Shown here in pieces: positions 18,156 through 26,950 of a DNA stretch of 64,000 nt. Origin of the DNA: Bin55 sp965116055 (lineage in GTDB: Bacteria; Pseudomonadota; Gammaproteobacteria; Pseudomonadales; Azotimanducaceae); assembly GCA_965116055.1 (NCBI GenBank), contig OZ220466.1:868001-932000 (forward strand), given 5' to 3'. Position numbers and translations under genes: made by a program. The notes under the pieces were generated by a model that searched no databases, was not told the DNA's origin, and saw only the letters and a list, made by a program, of their open reading frames with translations. Position 1 is the stretch's first letter. The number at the start of each line of letters is the position of its first letter.

Positions 18156-18245
18156 TTTCGATTATTTGGCAAGATGCGCCTGAATCGAACTTGACGCAAT
18201 CAATTGATTATTTTTAGGGTTAGATGAGCTTCGGGTGACGCGCCG

Positions 18246-20765
18246 GTGGTTACGTTAGCAACAACAAACAACAGTGCGAGGATTCCATTCTTTCGCACCA
18301 TTGGTGCAAGGTTGTCCTTGTTGGTCGTAGCGTTGATTTTGGTGACGATTGCGATCATGTCGATCATCAATTACTGGACAGTGCGCGATGCCATTCTTGA
18401 CGAAGTGCATGTCGGTCTAGAACTGCAAAACGACTCGATGCGCGAGATCGTTAAAGCCGCCGTTGACTATCAACACGGGCGCATCGACGCGTTAACCAAC
18501 CAGCTGATACTTCAGCGAAGTTTGCGTGCATTGGCAAACGGCGAATCGACGCCGCAGGAAGTTCAAGTCGATGCCGAGGCGTTACTCATACAGCTCCAAC
18601 GTATCTGGCCTGACATCCTAGGTATTCAAGTACTTGCTCCGGACGGTACGATCGTTGCGAGTACGGACCGGACCTTACTTGAACAGTCCCTCGCATCCGA
18701 CGAGAGATTCTTGCACGGCATGGAAAAACACTTTTTGAGTCTTTTGCGTTTGATTGACGAGCCCCACGTGACCCATCTAAGCGGTCCAGTTAGGGATATG
18801 AACGGTGAGGTGCTCGGGGTGGTGATCGCCAATATTGCGAGTGAATTTCTAACCGATGCTATAACGGTTTTGCAGACGGGGCATCAGACGTCAAGCGTGC
18901 GTTTAGGCATGGTTGATGAAACTGGCGATGTACGTTATTTATTTGTGACCAACGAGGATCATCAAGCCGAACGCGTAGGCATCATTGACCAAGCGATGCA
19001 ATTGGCGATCAGAGGCCAAATTGGCTTTCTTGACGGCATTGTAGACCAGCGTGGTGTCGAAGTCGTCGCTGCGTATCGTCCCATACAGATCCAAGACACC
19101 GTCTGGGGACTCGTCTCGCAGGTAGCGGCACGTGATATCTACCTACCTGTAAGGCAGGCATTTTGGGCAGTCCTGTTAACAGCAACAATATCTATTGCAA
19201 TCGCAATCGCACTGGCGGTTCTGTTCGTGCGACGTGCATTAATGCCCATTCACGATCTTGCCGAGGCCACCGGTCGTTTGAAACGTGAGGATGTCGCACT
19301 CGACATGACGGCAGATACATCCGATGAATTCGGCGTATTGCATCGCGCCTTCAATGCGATCCTCAAAGAGCGTACGACATATGCTCAAAGCCTTCAGCAA
19401 CAGGTAAGCGAGCGGACACAGGAACTGGAAAAGTCCAACCTAGGTCTGCAGCAAGTGGTACAGAGGGTCGAAAGTCAGAATGATTTGATGGAGCGCGATT
19501 TACGTCGTGCGGAGATCTTTCAAAAGTCGCTGTTACCGAAATCGCTACCGGATATGGGTAATTTTTCTCTCGCGGCAATGTATCTGCCAGGCACCGCGGT
19601 AGGTGGTGATCTCTACGATGTTGTACAGATTGATAACGATCACATGGCATTTCTAATTGCTGACTCGGCTGGACATGGTGCGAGCGCCGCGCTCTTGTCC
19701 GTCTTGTTTAAACTCAAGCTTGAGTCACTTCATGCCCATGAAATGCGAGATCCGCGATCATTGTTCGTACGAATCAATCGTACCTTTGCGGAAGACTTGG
19801 CTGCGCCTGGAGTATTCGTAACGGCTTTGATTCTTTTGCTCAACACCAGGCATCGCGAGATCACAGTGGTAAGCGCAGGGCATCCCCCACTACTGTTAGT
19901 ACGCGCAAACGGCGATGTTGAAACATTTGAGCGTACTGGGCCTGGACTCGGACTCTCCACGAAAGCGCGCTATGACGCGCACCATTTTTGTCTGGTTCAT
20001 GGCGACCAGCTACTTCTCTACACGGATGGCCTATTCGATGTTGGCGAAGCTGAACCGCCTACGCTTGACGCGTTGGCATCTGTGATGAAAGCTCCTGAGG
20101 CAACTAAACCGGTACTTGAACAATTATTCGAACTTGGATCCGGTCGCGTAAAACTAACAGATCGAGATGATGTTACATTGTGTTTACTTTCAGCCTCACC
20201 GGGTCGAAACTGGGTCAGAACGGGATCACGACGCGGCATTGAATCTTCAGCTGTCAGCAATGAGAGAAAAGACGGTAAAGCGGCAGTGGAATATGCTGAA
20301 AGCGAGCACGTAACCTACCTCTATCTCAATGGAAGGGTGACATGGACCTACGGCGAATCCTTCTTCGATGCCGCGACTTCCGTACTTGACGAGCGACGGC
20401 CGATCGTCATTGAGTTTAAGGCATGTGAATATTTGGATAGCGCCATGCTAGGCACCTTGCATCAAGTCGTCGAACGAGCCACGCATAGCGACATTGACAT
20501 AAAGCTGCAGCATGTTGCACCAGACGTGAAAGACACGTTCGTAGAACTTGGGCTAGGCGATGTACTCCAACATATTGTTGAACAACCTGTATGGACCCCA
20601 CCCGACAGCTTGCCATTGGCTTCCAGCGGTCAATTGGACCGTAACACAAGGGTGATTCAAGCACACGATGTGCTTGCGAATCTAAACGAAAAGAACCGCG
20701 AAACTTTTAAGGATGTCGTCAAGCAGATGCGTGAGGAATATCACACCCAACCTACTGATACATAG
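18246..20765 (+). CDS. Membrane sensor with RsbU-type PP2C phosphatase and STAS domains
   Basis: This 839-residue signalling protein has a transmembrane helix (about 20-42), a periplasmic sensor of Cache type (about 45-305), a second helix (about 306-328), a HAMP linker, a coiled coil (about 385-425), and a SpoIIE/RsbU phosphatase domain (about 430-650). Metal-binding motifs VGGDLYDV, DSAGHG, TDGLFD and DRDDVT are all present in the phosphatase. A C-terminal STAS anti-anti-sigma-like domain (about 685-785) follows. In partner-switching pathways such phosphatases dephosphorylate a STAS protein to free or capture an anti-sigma kinase. Here both parts are in one chain, so the STAS domain may be its own substrate or a docking site. 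No anti-sigma kinase is nearby. It follows the exporter pair by 90 bp. Confidence 0.87.
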   Translation: MVTLATTNNSARIPFFRTIGARLSLLVVALILVTIAIMSIINYWTVRDAILDEVHVGLELQNDSMREIVKAAVDYQHGRIDALTNQLILQRSLRALANGESTPQEVQVDAEALLIQLQRIWPDILGIQVLAPDGTIVASTDRTLLEQSLASDERFLHGMEKHFLSLLRLIDEPHVTHLSGPVRDMNGEVLGVVIANIASEFLTDAITVLQTGHQTSSVRLGMVDETGDVRYLFVTNEDHQAERVGIIDQAMQLAIRGQIGFLDGIVDQRGVEVVAAYRPIQIQDTVWGLVSQVAARDIYLPVRQAFWAVLLTATISIAIAIALAVLFVRRALMPIHDLAEATGRLKREDVALDMTADTSDEFGVLHRAFNAILKERTTYAQSLQQQVSERTQELEKSNLGLQQVVQRVESQNDLMERDLRRAEIFQKSLLPKSLPDMGNFSLAAMYLPGTAVGGDLYDVVQIDNDHMAFLIADSAGHGASAALLSVLFKLKLESLHAHEMRDPRSLFVRINRTFAEDLAAPGVFVTALILLLNTRHREITVVSAGHPPLLLVRANGDVETFERTGPGLGLSTKARYDAHHFCLVHGDQLLLYTDGLFDVGEAEPPTLDALASVMKAPEATKPVLEQLFELGSGRVKLTDRDDVTLCLLSASPGRNWVRTGSRRGIESSAVSNERKDGKAAVEYAESEHVTYLYLNGRVTWTYGESFFDAATSVLDERRPIVIEFKACEYLDSAMLGTLHQVVERATHSDIDIKLQHVAPDVKDTFVELGLGDVLQHIVEQPVWTPPDSLPLASSGQLDRNTRVIQAHDVLANLNEKNRETFKDVVKQMREEYHTQPTDT

Positions 20766-20805
20766 CACACCTAAAATTTCCCTATCCCAAACACTAAGCA
20801 GCCAT

Positions 20806-20822
20806 CGTCCCTAATCAGGACG
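20806..20822 (+). promoter_or_regulatory. Small inverted repeat before the aldehyde dehydrogenase gene
   Basis: CGTCC and GGACG pair around CTAATCA, followed by GCGGCAAGGG. The stem is too short and lacks a T run, so it is a poor terminator; it could be a leader structure or an operator for the gene starting at 20866. Confidence 0.25.
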
Positions 20823-20865
20823 GCGGCAAGGGTCTCCTACTCACTACCAGGACACGGATTTATTT

Positions 20866-22284
20866 ATGAGCAATCGCACAAAGTTTTACATAGATGGCGA
20901 ATGGGTTGAACCATCCTCTTCGGAAACGCTTGATGTTATCAATCCGGCGACGGAGCTGCCCATCGGCCAAGTCGCCATGGGCGGTGTAGAGGATGTCGAT
21001 AAAGCTGTTAGCGCAGCATACAGGGCATTCGACGCGTTTTCACAGACCACGCGCGAAGAACGTATTGAGTTATTCGAGAAGATCATTGATGTTTACAAAA
21101 GTCGCATTCCTGATGTGGCAAAAGTGATCAGTGAGGAAATGGGTGCGCCGATGACATTGGCAAACGCCGCACAAGCCCCCGCAGGTTTAGGTCACTTTAT
21201 GACGACACTGCGCGTGTTACGAGACTTCGAATTTGAAGAGTCGCTGGGATCTGCACGGGTAGTGAAGGAAGCAGCAGGCGTTTGTGCATTCATTACACCG
21301 TGGAATTGGCCCATCAATCAAATTGCGTGCAAAGTCGCCCCGGCGTTGGCGGCAGGTTGTACGATGGTATTGAAGCCGTCAGAAGTCGCGCCTTTCAATG
21401 CGACTCTTTTTGCGGAAGTCATGCACGAGGCGGGTGTACCTGCCGGAGTGTTTAACTTGGTCAACGGCGATGGTCCCACAGTTGGCGTTGCGCTCTCCTC
21501 TCATCCGAAAGTTGATATGGTTTCGTTTACGGGATCAACGCGTGCAGGCATTGAGGTCGCCAGAAACGCTGCTCCAACCGTCAAGCGAGTCGCGCAAGAA
21601 TTGGGCGGCAAATCCGCCAACATTATTCTGGATGATGCCAATTTCCAAGAATCCATTGCGCGTGATGTATTTGGTATGTGTACGAACTCGGGTCAAAGCT
21701 GCAATGCCCCCACGCGCATGCTGGTTCCTCAAACGCGTATGGACGAAGCGGCAGCCATTGCTAAAACTGCCGCTGCCGGGGTAAAGGTGGGCGATCCGAA
21801 CGACCCCAATACGACGATTGGTCCGGTAGTATCCAGCGTGCAATACGAAAAAATCCAAAACCTTATTCAAACTGGTATTGATGAGGGTGCTAAGCTTGAA
21901 ACAGGCGGCACCGGTAGACCTGATGGACTAAATGCTGGTTACTACGTCAAGCCAACGGTTTTTTCTCATGTCACGAATGACATGACGATTGCGCAAGAGG
22001 AAATTTTCGGACCGGTATTGTCGTTGATTGGTTATGAGGACGACGAGGATGCTGTAAACATCGCGAACGATACGGTGTATGGTCTATCAGGTTACATTTC
22101 GTCAGCGGACCCAGCTCGCGCCCGTAGATTGGCTCGACGCATTCGCACAGGGAACGTACATATCAATGGCGCGGGCCCTGACCAACAAGCTCCTTTCGGT
22201 GGTTACAAACAGTCGGGTAATGGGCGTGAGTGGGGACGATACGGGTTCGAGGAATTTCTCGAAACGAAGGCGATTATTGGTTAA
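20866..22284 (+). CDS. NAD(P)-dependent aldehyde dehydrogenase
   Basis: This 472-residue enzyme of the aldehyde dehydrogenase superfamily oxidises an aldehyde to its acid. The nucleotide-binding segment TPWNWPIN, the coenzyme motif FTGSTRAG, the general base Glu245 in QELGGKS and the nucleophile Cys279 in NSGQSCNAPTR are all present, as is the late motif EEIFGPVLS. The substrate cannot be told from the sequence. The gene stands alone between an upstream signalling protein and a good terminator at 22306, so it is probably monocistronic. Confidence 0.92.
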   Translation: MSNRTKFYIDGEWVEPSSSETLDVINPATELPIGQVAMGGVEDVDKAVSAAYRAFDAFSQTTREERIELFEKIIDVYKSRIPDVAKVISEEMGAPMTLANAAQAPAGLGHFMTTLRVLRDFEFEESLGSARVVKEAAGVCAFITPWNWPINQIACKVAPALAAGCTMVLKPSEVAPFNATLFAEVMHEAGVPAGVFNLVNGDGPTVGVALSSHPKVDMVSFTGSTRAGIEVARNAAPTVKRVAQELGGKSANIILDDANFQESIARDVFGMCTNSGQSCNAPTRMLVPQTRMDEAAAIAKTAAAGVKVGDPNDPNTTIGPVVSSVQYEKIQNLIQTGIDEGAKLETGGTGRPDGLNAGYYVKPTVFSHVTNDMTIAQEEIFGPVLSLIGYEDDEDAVNIANDTVYGLSGYISSADPARARRLARRIRTGNVHINGAGPDQQAPFGGYKQSGNGREWGRYGFEEFLETKAIIG

Positions 22285-22305
22285 TCATCCCTTAAGAAAC
22301 AGATG

Positions 22306-22326
22306 GAAGGCGGCATTGCCGCCTTC
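22306..22326 (+). terminator. Intrinsic terminator after the aldehyde dehydrogenase
   Basis: GAAGGCGGC and GCCGCCTTC form a perfect 9-bp GC-rich stem around ATT, 22 bases after the stop codon, followed by TTAGTTG. The T run is poor but the stem is strong. Confidence 0.75.
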
Positions 22327-22647
22327 TTAGTTGCGTCGCCCTGACGAAACAATCTCGTAAACATAACTGACGGGCTGATTTCGGCGAGAGTCATGACCCC
22401 GCCACCGTATACGAATGAATTAAGGGTTGTTCGTCGCAAGTACGATTGATGAAAATCGTGTTATGTAATCGAGGTGGTCAGCGGCTGCCTGATCCATTTA
22501 TTGAGTGTTTACGAAGCCTCAATGGTCGGGTGCTCAGCAGAAGTTAGTTAGGTGATTTCCGAGTTGTGAATCTGGCCTCCCGTTTAGTTCTTATGACTAG
22601 GTAACAGAGAGGCTTGTTAAATTTGCAAGTCAACTGAGGGAAATACC
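22327..22647. other. Intergenic stretch before the DUF1080 gene
   Basis: About 320 bases without a supported gene lie between the terminator and the ATG at 22648. A GAGGGAAA ribosome site precedes that ATG. No strong promoter or operator was recognised. Confidence 0.45.
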
Positions 22648-23415
22648 ATGGCTGATGAAATGCGTGTCCTACCCAAAGGGTATACGGATACTCCCGTAAT
22701 CCCTGGCCAGATATGGCGCGTTCACGATATCGACCGCCCGTCGCCGCCGATAGTCGAACCTGGCACGAATTCGACACAGATTGAGATCGGGACTCCGCCG
22801 TCTGACGCCATCGTGCTATTCGATGGCACTAACACCGATATGTGGACCAATCGCAATGGCGAAGCGTGCAGTTGGGCGTTAGTCGAAGGCCATGCGATGG
22901 AGGTGACTCCTCGTAGCGGCGACATCAAATCGAAACAGGGGTTCGGTACATGTCAACTCCATGTTGAGTGGCGTGCGCCAACTGAGATTTATGCTGATAG
23001 CCAAGGTCGAGGCAATAGCGGTGTGTTTTTAATGGATCAGTATGAAATTCAAGTTTTAGACAGCTTCGATAACCCGACCTACGCCGACGGCTCTGCTGCA
23101 GCCATTTATGGTCAGTATCCGCCTTTAGTAAACGCTTGTGTTCCGCCCGGGAGGTGGAACGTTTACGATGTGGTATTCGAAGCCCCTGAATATACCTTCG
23201 GAAGATTGTTGAGTCCAGCTTATTTGACAGTCTTTCACAATGGCATCTTAGTGCATTTGCGGCAAGAGCTTCAAGGACCAACGAAGCATCGTGCTCTGGC
23301 ATCCTATGTGGACCATCACCCTCCGAAAGGACCATTAGTTTTGCAGGATCACGGCGATCGAGTTCAGTTTAGGAATATCTGGATCCGAGAGTTGGTAGCA
23401 TGCAAAGCGGCATAG
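22648..23415 (+). CDS. DUF1080 (3-keto-disaccharide hydrolase-like) protein
   Basis: This 255-residue protein has a concanavalin-like beta-sandwich fold. The family features AIVLFDGTNTDMW, a Trp-rich strand, the segment GNSGVFLMDQYEIQVLDSF and the later FHNGILVH are present. DUF1080 proteins are usually carbohydrate-active or carbohydrate-binding, some being 3-keto-glycoside hydrolases. No signal peptide is visible, which is unusual for the family, where many are exported. An ATG with GAGGG upstream supports the start. A perfect palindrome follows the gene. Confidence 0.85.
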   Translation: MADEMRVLPKGYTDTPVIPGQIWRVHDIDRPSPPIVEPGTNSTQIEIGTPPSDAIVLFDGTNTDMWTNRNGEACSWALVEGHAMEVTPRSGDIKSKQGFGTCQLHVEWRAPTEIYADSQGRGNSGVFLMDQYEIQVLDSFDNPTYADGSAAAIYGQYPPLVNACVPPGRWNVYDVVFEAPEYTFGRLLSPAYLTVFHNGILVHLRQELQGPTKHRALASYVDHHPPKGPLVLQDHGDRVQFRNIWIRELVACKAA

Positions 23416-23442
23416 TCTTTCAGCATTCAACCCCGCTCAGAG

Positions 23443-23473
23443 AATGTTGAGGATCTATTAGATCCTCAACATT
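23443..23473. terminator. Perfect 14-bp inverted repeat after the DUF1080 gene
   Basis: AATGTTGAGGATCT pairs perfectly with AGATCCTCAACATT around ATT. It is AT-balanced and has no T run after it, so it is either a weak bidirectional terminator or a protein-binding palindrome. It is the longest perfect hairpin I noticed in the window. Confidence 0.5.
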
Positions 23474-23530
23474 AACGCGGAATCGCTGGAAAATGATTAT
23501 GATTTCACGGAGCACGCAGCTGCAGGCATC

Positions 23531-23866
23531 ATGATGGCAACCCAAGACACGTTTCAGCTCATACATGATCGGTTTGATACGTTTGAAGCGCGTATCGACA
23601 AGCGTTTTGATGCCATTGACAAGCGTTTTGACGCCATTGACAAGTGCTTTGACGAGGGGTTTGACACTTCTGACAAGAACTTTGACAAGCGTTTTGACGC
23701 TTTTGACAAGCGCTTTGACGCTTCTGACAAGAACTTTGACGATGGATTTGACGCTATTGACAATTTTTTTGATAAACAGAGGATAGAGATGTTGTGGCAG
23801 ACCGGACTCATCATCGGCGTGATCGTGTTGAGTACGGTATTGAAGATGCTCTTTCTCTACATGTAA
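23531..23866 (+). CDS. Heptad-repeat (FDxxDKR) coiled-coil protein with C-terminal membrane anchor
   Basis: This 111-residue protein is built from a short N-terminus (MMATQDTFQLIHDRFDTFEAR), then about eight copies of a seven-residue unit of the type DKRFDAI or DKNFDDG (residues 23-83), and a final hydrophobic helix (LIIGVIVLSTVLKMLFLYM) with almost no tail. Phe occupies one core position of each heptad, so a long parallel coiled coil projecting from the membrane is likely. Similar small repeat proteins of unknown role occur in many bacteria. The underlying DNA is repetitive, so copy number can change by slippage. All frames over the repeat look open; this one is chosen because only it ends in a membrane helix. 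Confidence 0.6.
   Translation: MMATQDTFQLIHDRFDTFEARIDKRFDAIDKRFDAIDKCFDEGFDTSDKNFDKRFDAFDKRFDASDKNFDDGFDAIDNFFDKQRIEMLWQTGLIIGVIVLSTVLKMLFLYM
23597..23780 (+). repeat. Tandem 21-bp coding repeats
   Basis: Units such as GACAAGCGTTTTGATGCCAT recur in register with small changes, some units being split into 12- and 21-bp forms around TTTGAC. They encode the heptad array of the overlapping gene. The first two units are nearly identical, which suggests recent duplication. Confidence 0.75.
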
Positions 23867-24974
23867 CGTGTTTGAACCAGGTTAAGGAGATCAATAGATC
23901 CCTCACTCGCTTTGCTTCCTTTCTTCGTCGTATCTTAGGGGCTTACCATCCATACATCGTATGTGTTGCCGCCGCTAACCTAAGTCACTTCCTGCATCGG
24001 ACTGCAGCTGATATAACCAACATCAGCACGGTCGCGCGACCGTCGTCAAAGTAACACGCAAGGTTTTCTTGATCAGCTGTGTCGTTGCTATCTCTAAGGC
24101 GGCCACACCCATATGGAAAAAATTCAAGATAATGTCATCCCGTGGTCGATATCCTTGGCCACCATTGTCTACTTGTGATGTGATCTCGCGGCGCGTATGT
24201 CGCCATCAAGGGATTGGGAAGTGTCCTGAGAGCCCCGTACACTAATATCGCGACATGCCCATATCCGTGTCTCAGCAAGCTTTTCTTCTAGTGGGTAATG
24301 TCTGCTTATATGGTATAACGCGCATATTAGTTTGAAATATTAAATTGAGTGTGCGATCTTTTCGTTATCCGCGCATAAGTATTTCGAGGGCGGGTAGTAC
24401 CGCGAGGCCTTTTTGTTGTGGAGTAGATGGATTTATTGACCTGCGAGACAGCTTGCACGAAGGTTAGCAGGCGATAAGAGGACCCGTTGATGTGTTGGCG
24501 TTATGTCTTTGTGGTACTTGACGATAAGTTAATAGCCGTTAGAAAACCCGTAGTCCATCTATGAGAAAACTAAGGTCAGAGACAAACACATAGTACATCC
24601 GTCTGTGTTAGTGATACCATGGGAGTGCCTGACTTGAGACATATGATCCTTGGTAAGGAGCGTACCACCTGTCAAAATATTTAAGGTTGCGGGTGTAGTT
24701 ATTCATATTGACGAAACGAATTAAGGCAATCAAGTCGAAGTTTGAATGTGCAGTCACGCCATCGTCAAGATCTGCGGCCATGTACTCAATGTTCTTTCAG
24801 ATTGTTGTATCCGCTACCACATGCTGTTTCAAGGGTATCTTTACGCGGTAGATGATCTATCCCCTCAGTCAAAAGTTGAGTTGGCTGTCTCCTTGTTTCG
24901 TATAGGTTCTCTCAATAAGCGCCGATCCTGCTTAATTCGATTTGCTTCCATATAAGAAATTACACGTGTGGTCA
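23867..24974. other. About 1.1 kb without a supported gene
   Basis: No conserved reading frame was recognised on either strand. Short open frames at 23794-24054 and 24746-24955 lack ribosome sites and family features. A hairpin-like stretch near 24387-24415 (GCGGGTAGTACCGC, then CCTTTTTG) could end a small RNA or a lost gene. The region may be decayed accessory DNA, between the repeat protein and the MOSC operon. Confidence 0.5.
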
Positions 24975-25169
24975 TCAATCTTGGTCTTTGGAACTATGTT
25001 CTTCGTCCTCTGGGTCAGATTTGATTGATGACATGGGTTTGTTCGTTGATCTTTCGTTTTCTTTTTCGAGATTTCGGATGATTCGCCAAGTCGCGAAGCC
25101 GAAGGCGAGAGTGAACAGTACTGCAAAAACAATGAAATGCACCGCGGTACTTGTTTCATAACTACCCAT
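24975..25169 (-). CDS. Small single-helix membrane protein
   Basis: This 64-residue protein has one hydrophobic helix (about 10-29, VHFIVFAVLFTLAFGFATW) and then a charged, cytoplasmic-looking tail rich in Lys, Glu, Ser and Asp. The ATG overlaps the end of the MOSC gene by eight bases, so translation is probably coupled. Composition and topology look real, but I know no family. Confidence 0.55.
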   Translation of the reverse strand: MGSYETSTAVHFIVFAVLFTLAFGFATWRIIRNLEKENERSTNKPMSSIKSDPEDEEHSSKDQD

Positions 25170-25794
25170 ATTGCTTCTCTAGCCTTTTCATCAATCGTTC
25201 GCGGTCGCGAGTTGCAATGGGGGTTTGAAGAGCAGCTTCGAGTTTCTGTTTTGTCGGTGATGGATCGTAATACAGTTCGAACATATCCACGATAGCTAAA
25301 CGGACGGTGTTTGTTGTCTGCGTAAGTTCAACCTCGCTGTCCTGCTGCACGATACCTTCATGTAAGACCCGACAATAGAACCCCGACCGTTGCGATTTGC
25401 GAAACACTGCTGGAAATTTCGGATCGTCCATGCGACGACCAAGCGTCGCACAAGGAATACGCGGGGCTGTCACCTCTAGCACGACATCGTTAATGCGCAA
25501 GCGATCACCGACATACACGGAAAGCGAACTGAGTTCGGATATGGTTATATTGTCACCGAAGGTTCCCGGTGCAAGATGTAATCCGTGAGCAGTCAGCCAA
25601 TAGGCGTAGTCCTCGCCTCCGTATACGTAAACAGCTTGATCTAAACCACCGTGAAATTGCTCATCGCAGACCACATCCCCGACCAATCCTAGTTTGCCAA
25701 TCTCAATCGGAGCTACTTGGGATTCTTTGCATATCCCAGTCAGTTCATTACCAAGACGTGTCGCAGTTCCTACGTTTACACTGATCACGTTCAC
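25162..25794 (-). CDS. MOSC domain protein, YiiM-like
   Basis: This 210-residue protein of the MOSC superfamily binds molybdenum cofactor or handles metal-sulfur chemistry. Typical features are GLVGDVVCDEQFHGGLDQAVY (Asp/His-rich, about 35-55), LAPGTFGDNITI and RIPCATLGRRM, which contains the conserved cysteine. YiiM-type enzymes reduce N-hydroxylated bases using a cysteine-bound molybdenum cofactor. A ribosome site is weak. Downstream it overlaps the small membrane protein, upstream lies a hydrolase gene 34 bp away in the same direction. Confidence 0.85.
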   Translation of the reverse strand: MNVISVNVGTATRLGNELTGICKESQVAPIEIGKLGLVGDVVCDEQFHGGLDQAVYVYGGEDYAYWLTAHGLHLAPGTFGDNITISELSSLSVYVGDRLRINDVVLEVTAPRIPCATLGRRMDDPKFPAVFRKSQRSGFYCRVLHEGIVQQDSEVELTQTTNTVRLAIVDMFELYYDPSPTKQKLEAALQTPIATRDRERLMKRLEKQYG

Positions 25795-25828
25795 GGGATA
25801 GGCCTTGCTTCTTTGATTGGAAAGGGAA

Positions 25829-26542
25829 TCATGGCGTGTGCGCGCGTAAAAACGTTAGAACCCTTTCGATCGTGTTGTCTTCGGCTGGATTTTTCCACTG
25901 CTCTACGAGCGTCGCATTCGGTGCGAGAGCTGCGATTTCACGTGAAGTCGACTCTGGGTGAAAAGCATCCGAACCCATGAGAACCAATAATGGCGTTTGG
26001 CACTGTCGAATGAAATCGCGGTCGACGTTGTAGAGGAATTCCTGCTCAAACATATTCGAGCGAAACTGGTTCCAATCTTCTTCGCTGACTCCCTTATGCT
26101 TGGCTTTCAACGGATTCGCCCATTGGTCGAACATATCGAAAAACAATGCCTGATTGTTGTCTACGCCAATTGATTGTTGGATCACTGCTGCACACACGCG
26201 TTCAGACGCAGCTTGAATGAAACCGAAGCAATAAGGCCCACCGATGCATCCTCCCATGAGGTGCAAGCGTTCTAAACCTAAATAGTCTGCTAGTGCAAGA
26301 TGATCGCTCGTATAAACCTGCCATCCGTCAGTATTTGTGATGGGTGCGGTTGAGGATCCAGCATTACGTTGATCCATCGCAATCACTTGAAAATCGCTGG
26401 ATAAGGCGGTAATCGGATCCCACTCACTTGCGTGCCAGAATGACGCGGCGGAACGCATACCGCCTGGTGCGAACAATAGGATGGGGAATCCTTCGCCGTG
26501 AATTTCGTAGTAAAGGCGGGTGTCGCCGCGTTCAAAAAACAT
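25829..26542 (-). CDS. Alpha/beta hydrolase with a cysteine at the nucleophile position
   Basis: This 237-residue alpha/beta hydrolase has an oxyanion loop (FAPGGMRSAASFWH) and the nucleophile elbow at LMGGCIGGPY. The expected serine of GxSxG is a cysteine here. A candidate acid follows strand 7 (LVLMGSDAFHPE), but the expected catalytic histidine near the end is not obvious; the last histidine lies in the C-terminal RAHTP. A cysteine nucleophile occurs in dienelactone hydrolase-type enzymes, though the rest of the sequence is closer to ordinary esterase or epoxide hydrolase relatives. Activity is therefore uncertain. It is probably co-transcribed with the MOSC gene. Confidence 0.75.
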   Translation of the reverse strand: MFFERGDTRLYYEIHGEGFPILLFAPGGMRSAASFWHASEWDPITALSSDFQVIAMDQRNAGSSTAPITNTDGWQVYTSDHLALADYLGLERLHLMGGCIGGPYCFGFIQAASERVCAAVIQQSIGVDNNQALFFDMFDQWANPLKAKHKGVSEEDWNQFRSNMFEQEFLYNVDRDFIRQCQTPLLVLMGSDAFHPESTSREIAALAPNATLVEQWKNPAEDNTIERVLTFLRAHTP

Positions 26543-26574
26543 GGTTGGTAGTTCCTTTATACGTGACTTTTCAG

Positions 26575-26844
26575 TTACTCATCCGGTTTGATGTAACCGA
26601 CAGGTGTTTCAGTTTCCTCATTGCGAAAGAAACGCTGCATTTGGTTTAGCAAATAATCTCTGGCGTCGGCATCGCGAAGGGATAGACGGTGCTCATTGAT
26701 AAGCATCGTTTGCAAAGTTTGCCACTCTTGCCAAGCTTGAGCCGATATATGCTCAAAGATATCTACGCCGAGCACACCTGGCATAGGAGGTTTATCCAAC
26801 CCAGGAAGCTCTTTTTCGTGTTTTCGACAGTAGACGGTTCGCAT
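26575..26844 (-). CDS. yggX: Oxidative damage protection / Fe(II) trafficking protein YggX
   Basis: This 89-residue protein matches YggX closely: it opens MRTVYCRKHEKELPGLDKPP, with the conserved cysteine Cys6, and continues PGxxGxxIxxxISxxAWxxW. YggX protects iron-sulfur clusters from oxidative damage and may move labile iron. The frame is open further upstream (to 26910), but family length and the MRTV start fix ATG 26844. It lies downstream of mutY, as in many gammaproteobacteria, where the pair links iron-sulfur repair with oxidised-guanine repair. Confidence 0.93.
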   Translation of the reverse strand: MRTVYCRKHEKELPGLDKPPMPGVLGVDIFEHISAQAWQEWQTLQTMLINEHRLSLRDADARDYLLNQMQRFFRNEETETPVGYIKPDE

Positions 26845-26950
26845 CAAGTTGCTTTTGTATGTAGTTCTACTTAAATCGTATTCATGGCGATGACGCGAGA
26901 TATGGGTCATTTAACGCCAACGCAGAATCACGCATGGCATCAGCAATAGC

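Noticed and set aside
23554..23814. Open frame on the minus strand rich in Ser-Lys repeats across the heptad repeat
   Set aside because: Tandem repeats keep several frames open; only the plus-strand frame ends in a membrane helix and has an ordinary N-terminus.
24975..25159. Alternative frame at the same place as the small membrane protein
   Set aside because: It lacks a coherent hydrophobic helix and start; the frame starting at 25169 has both.
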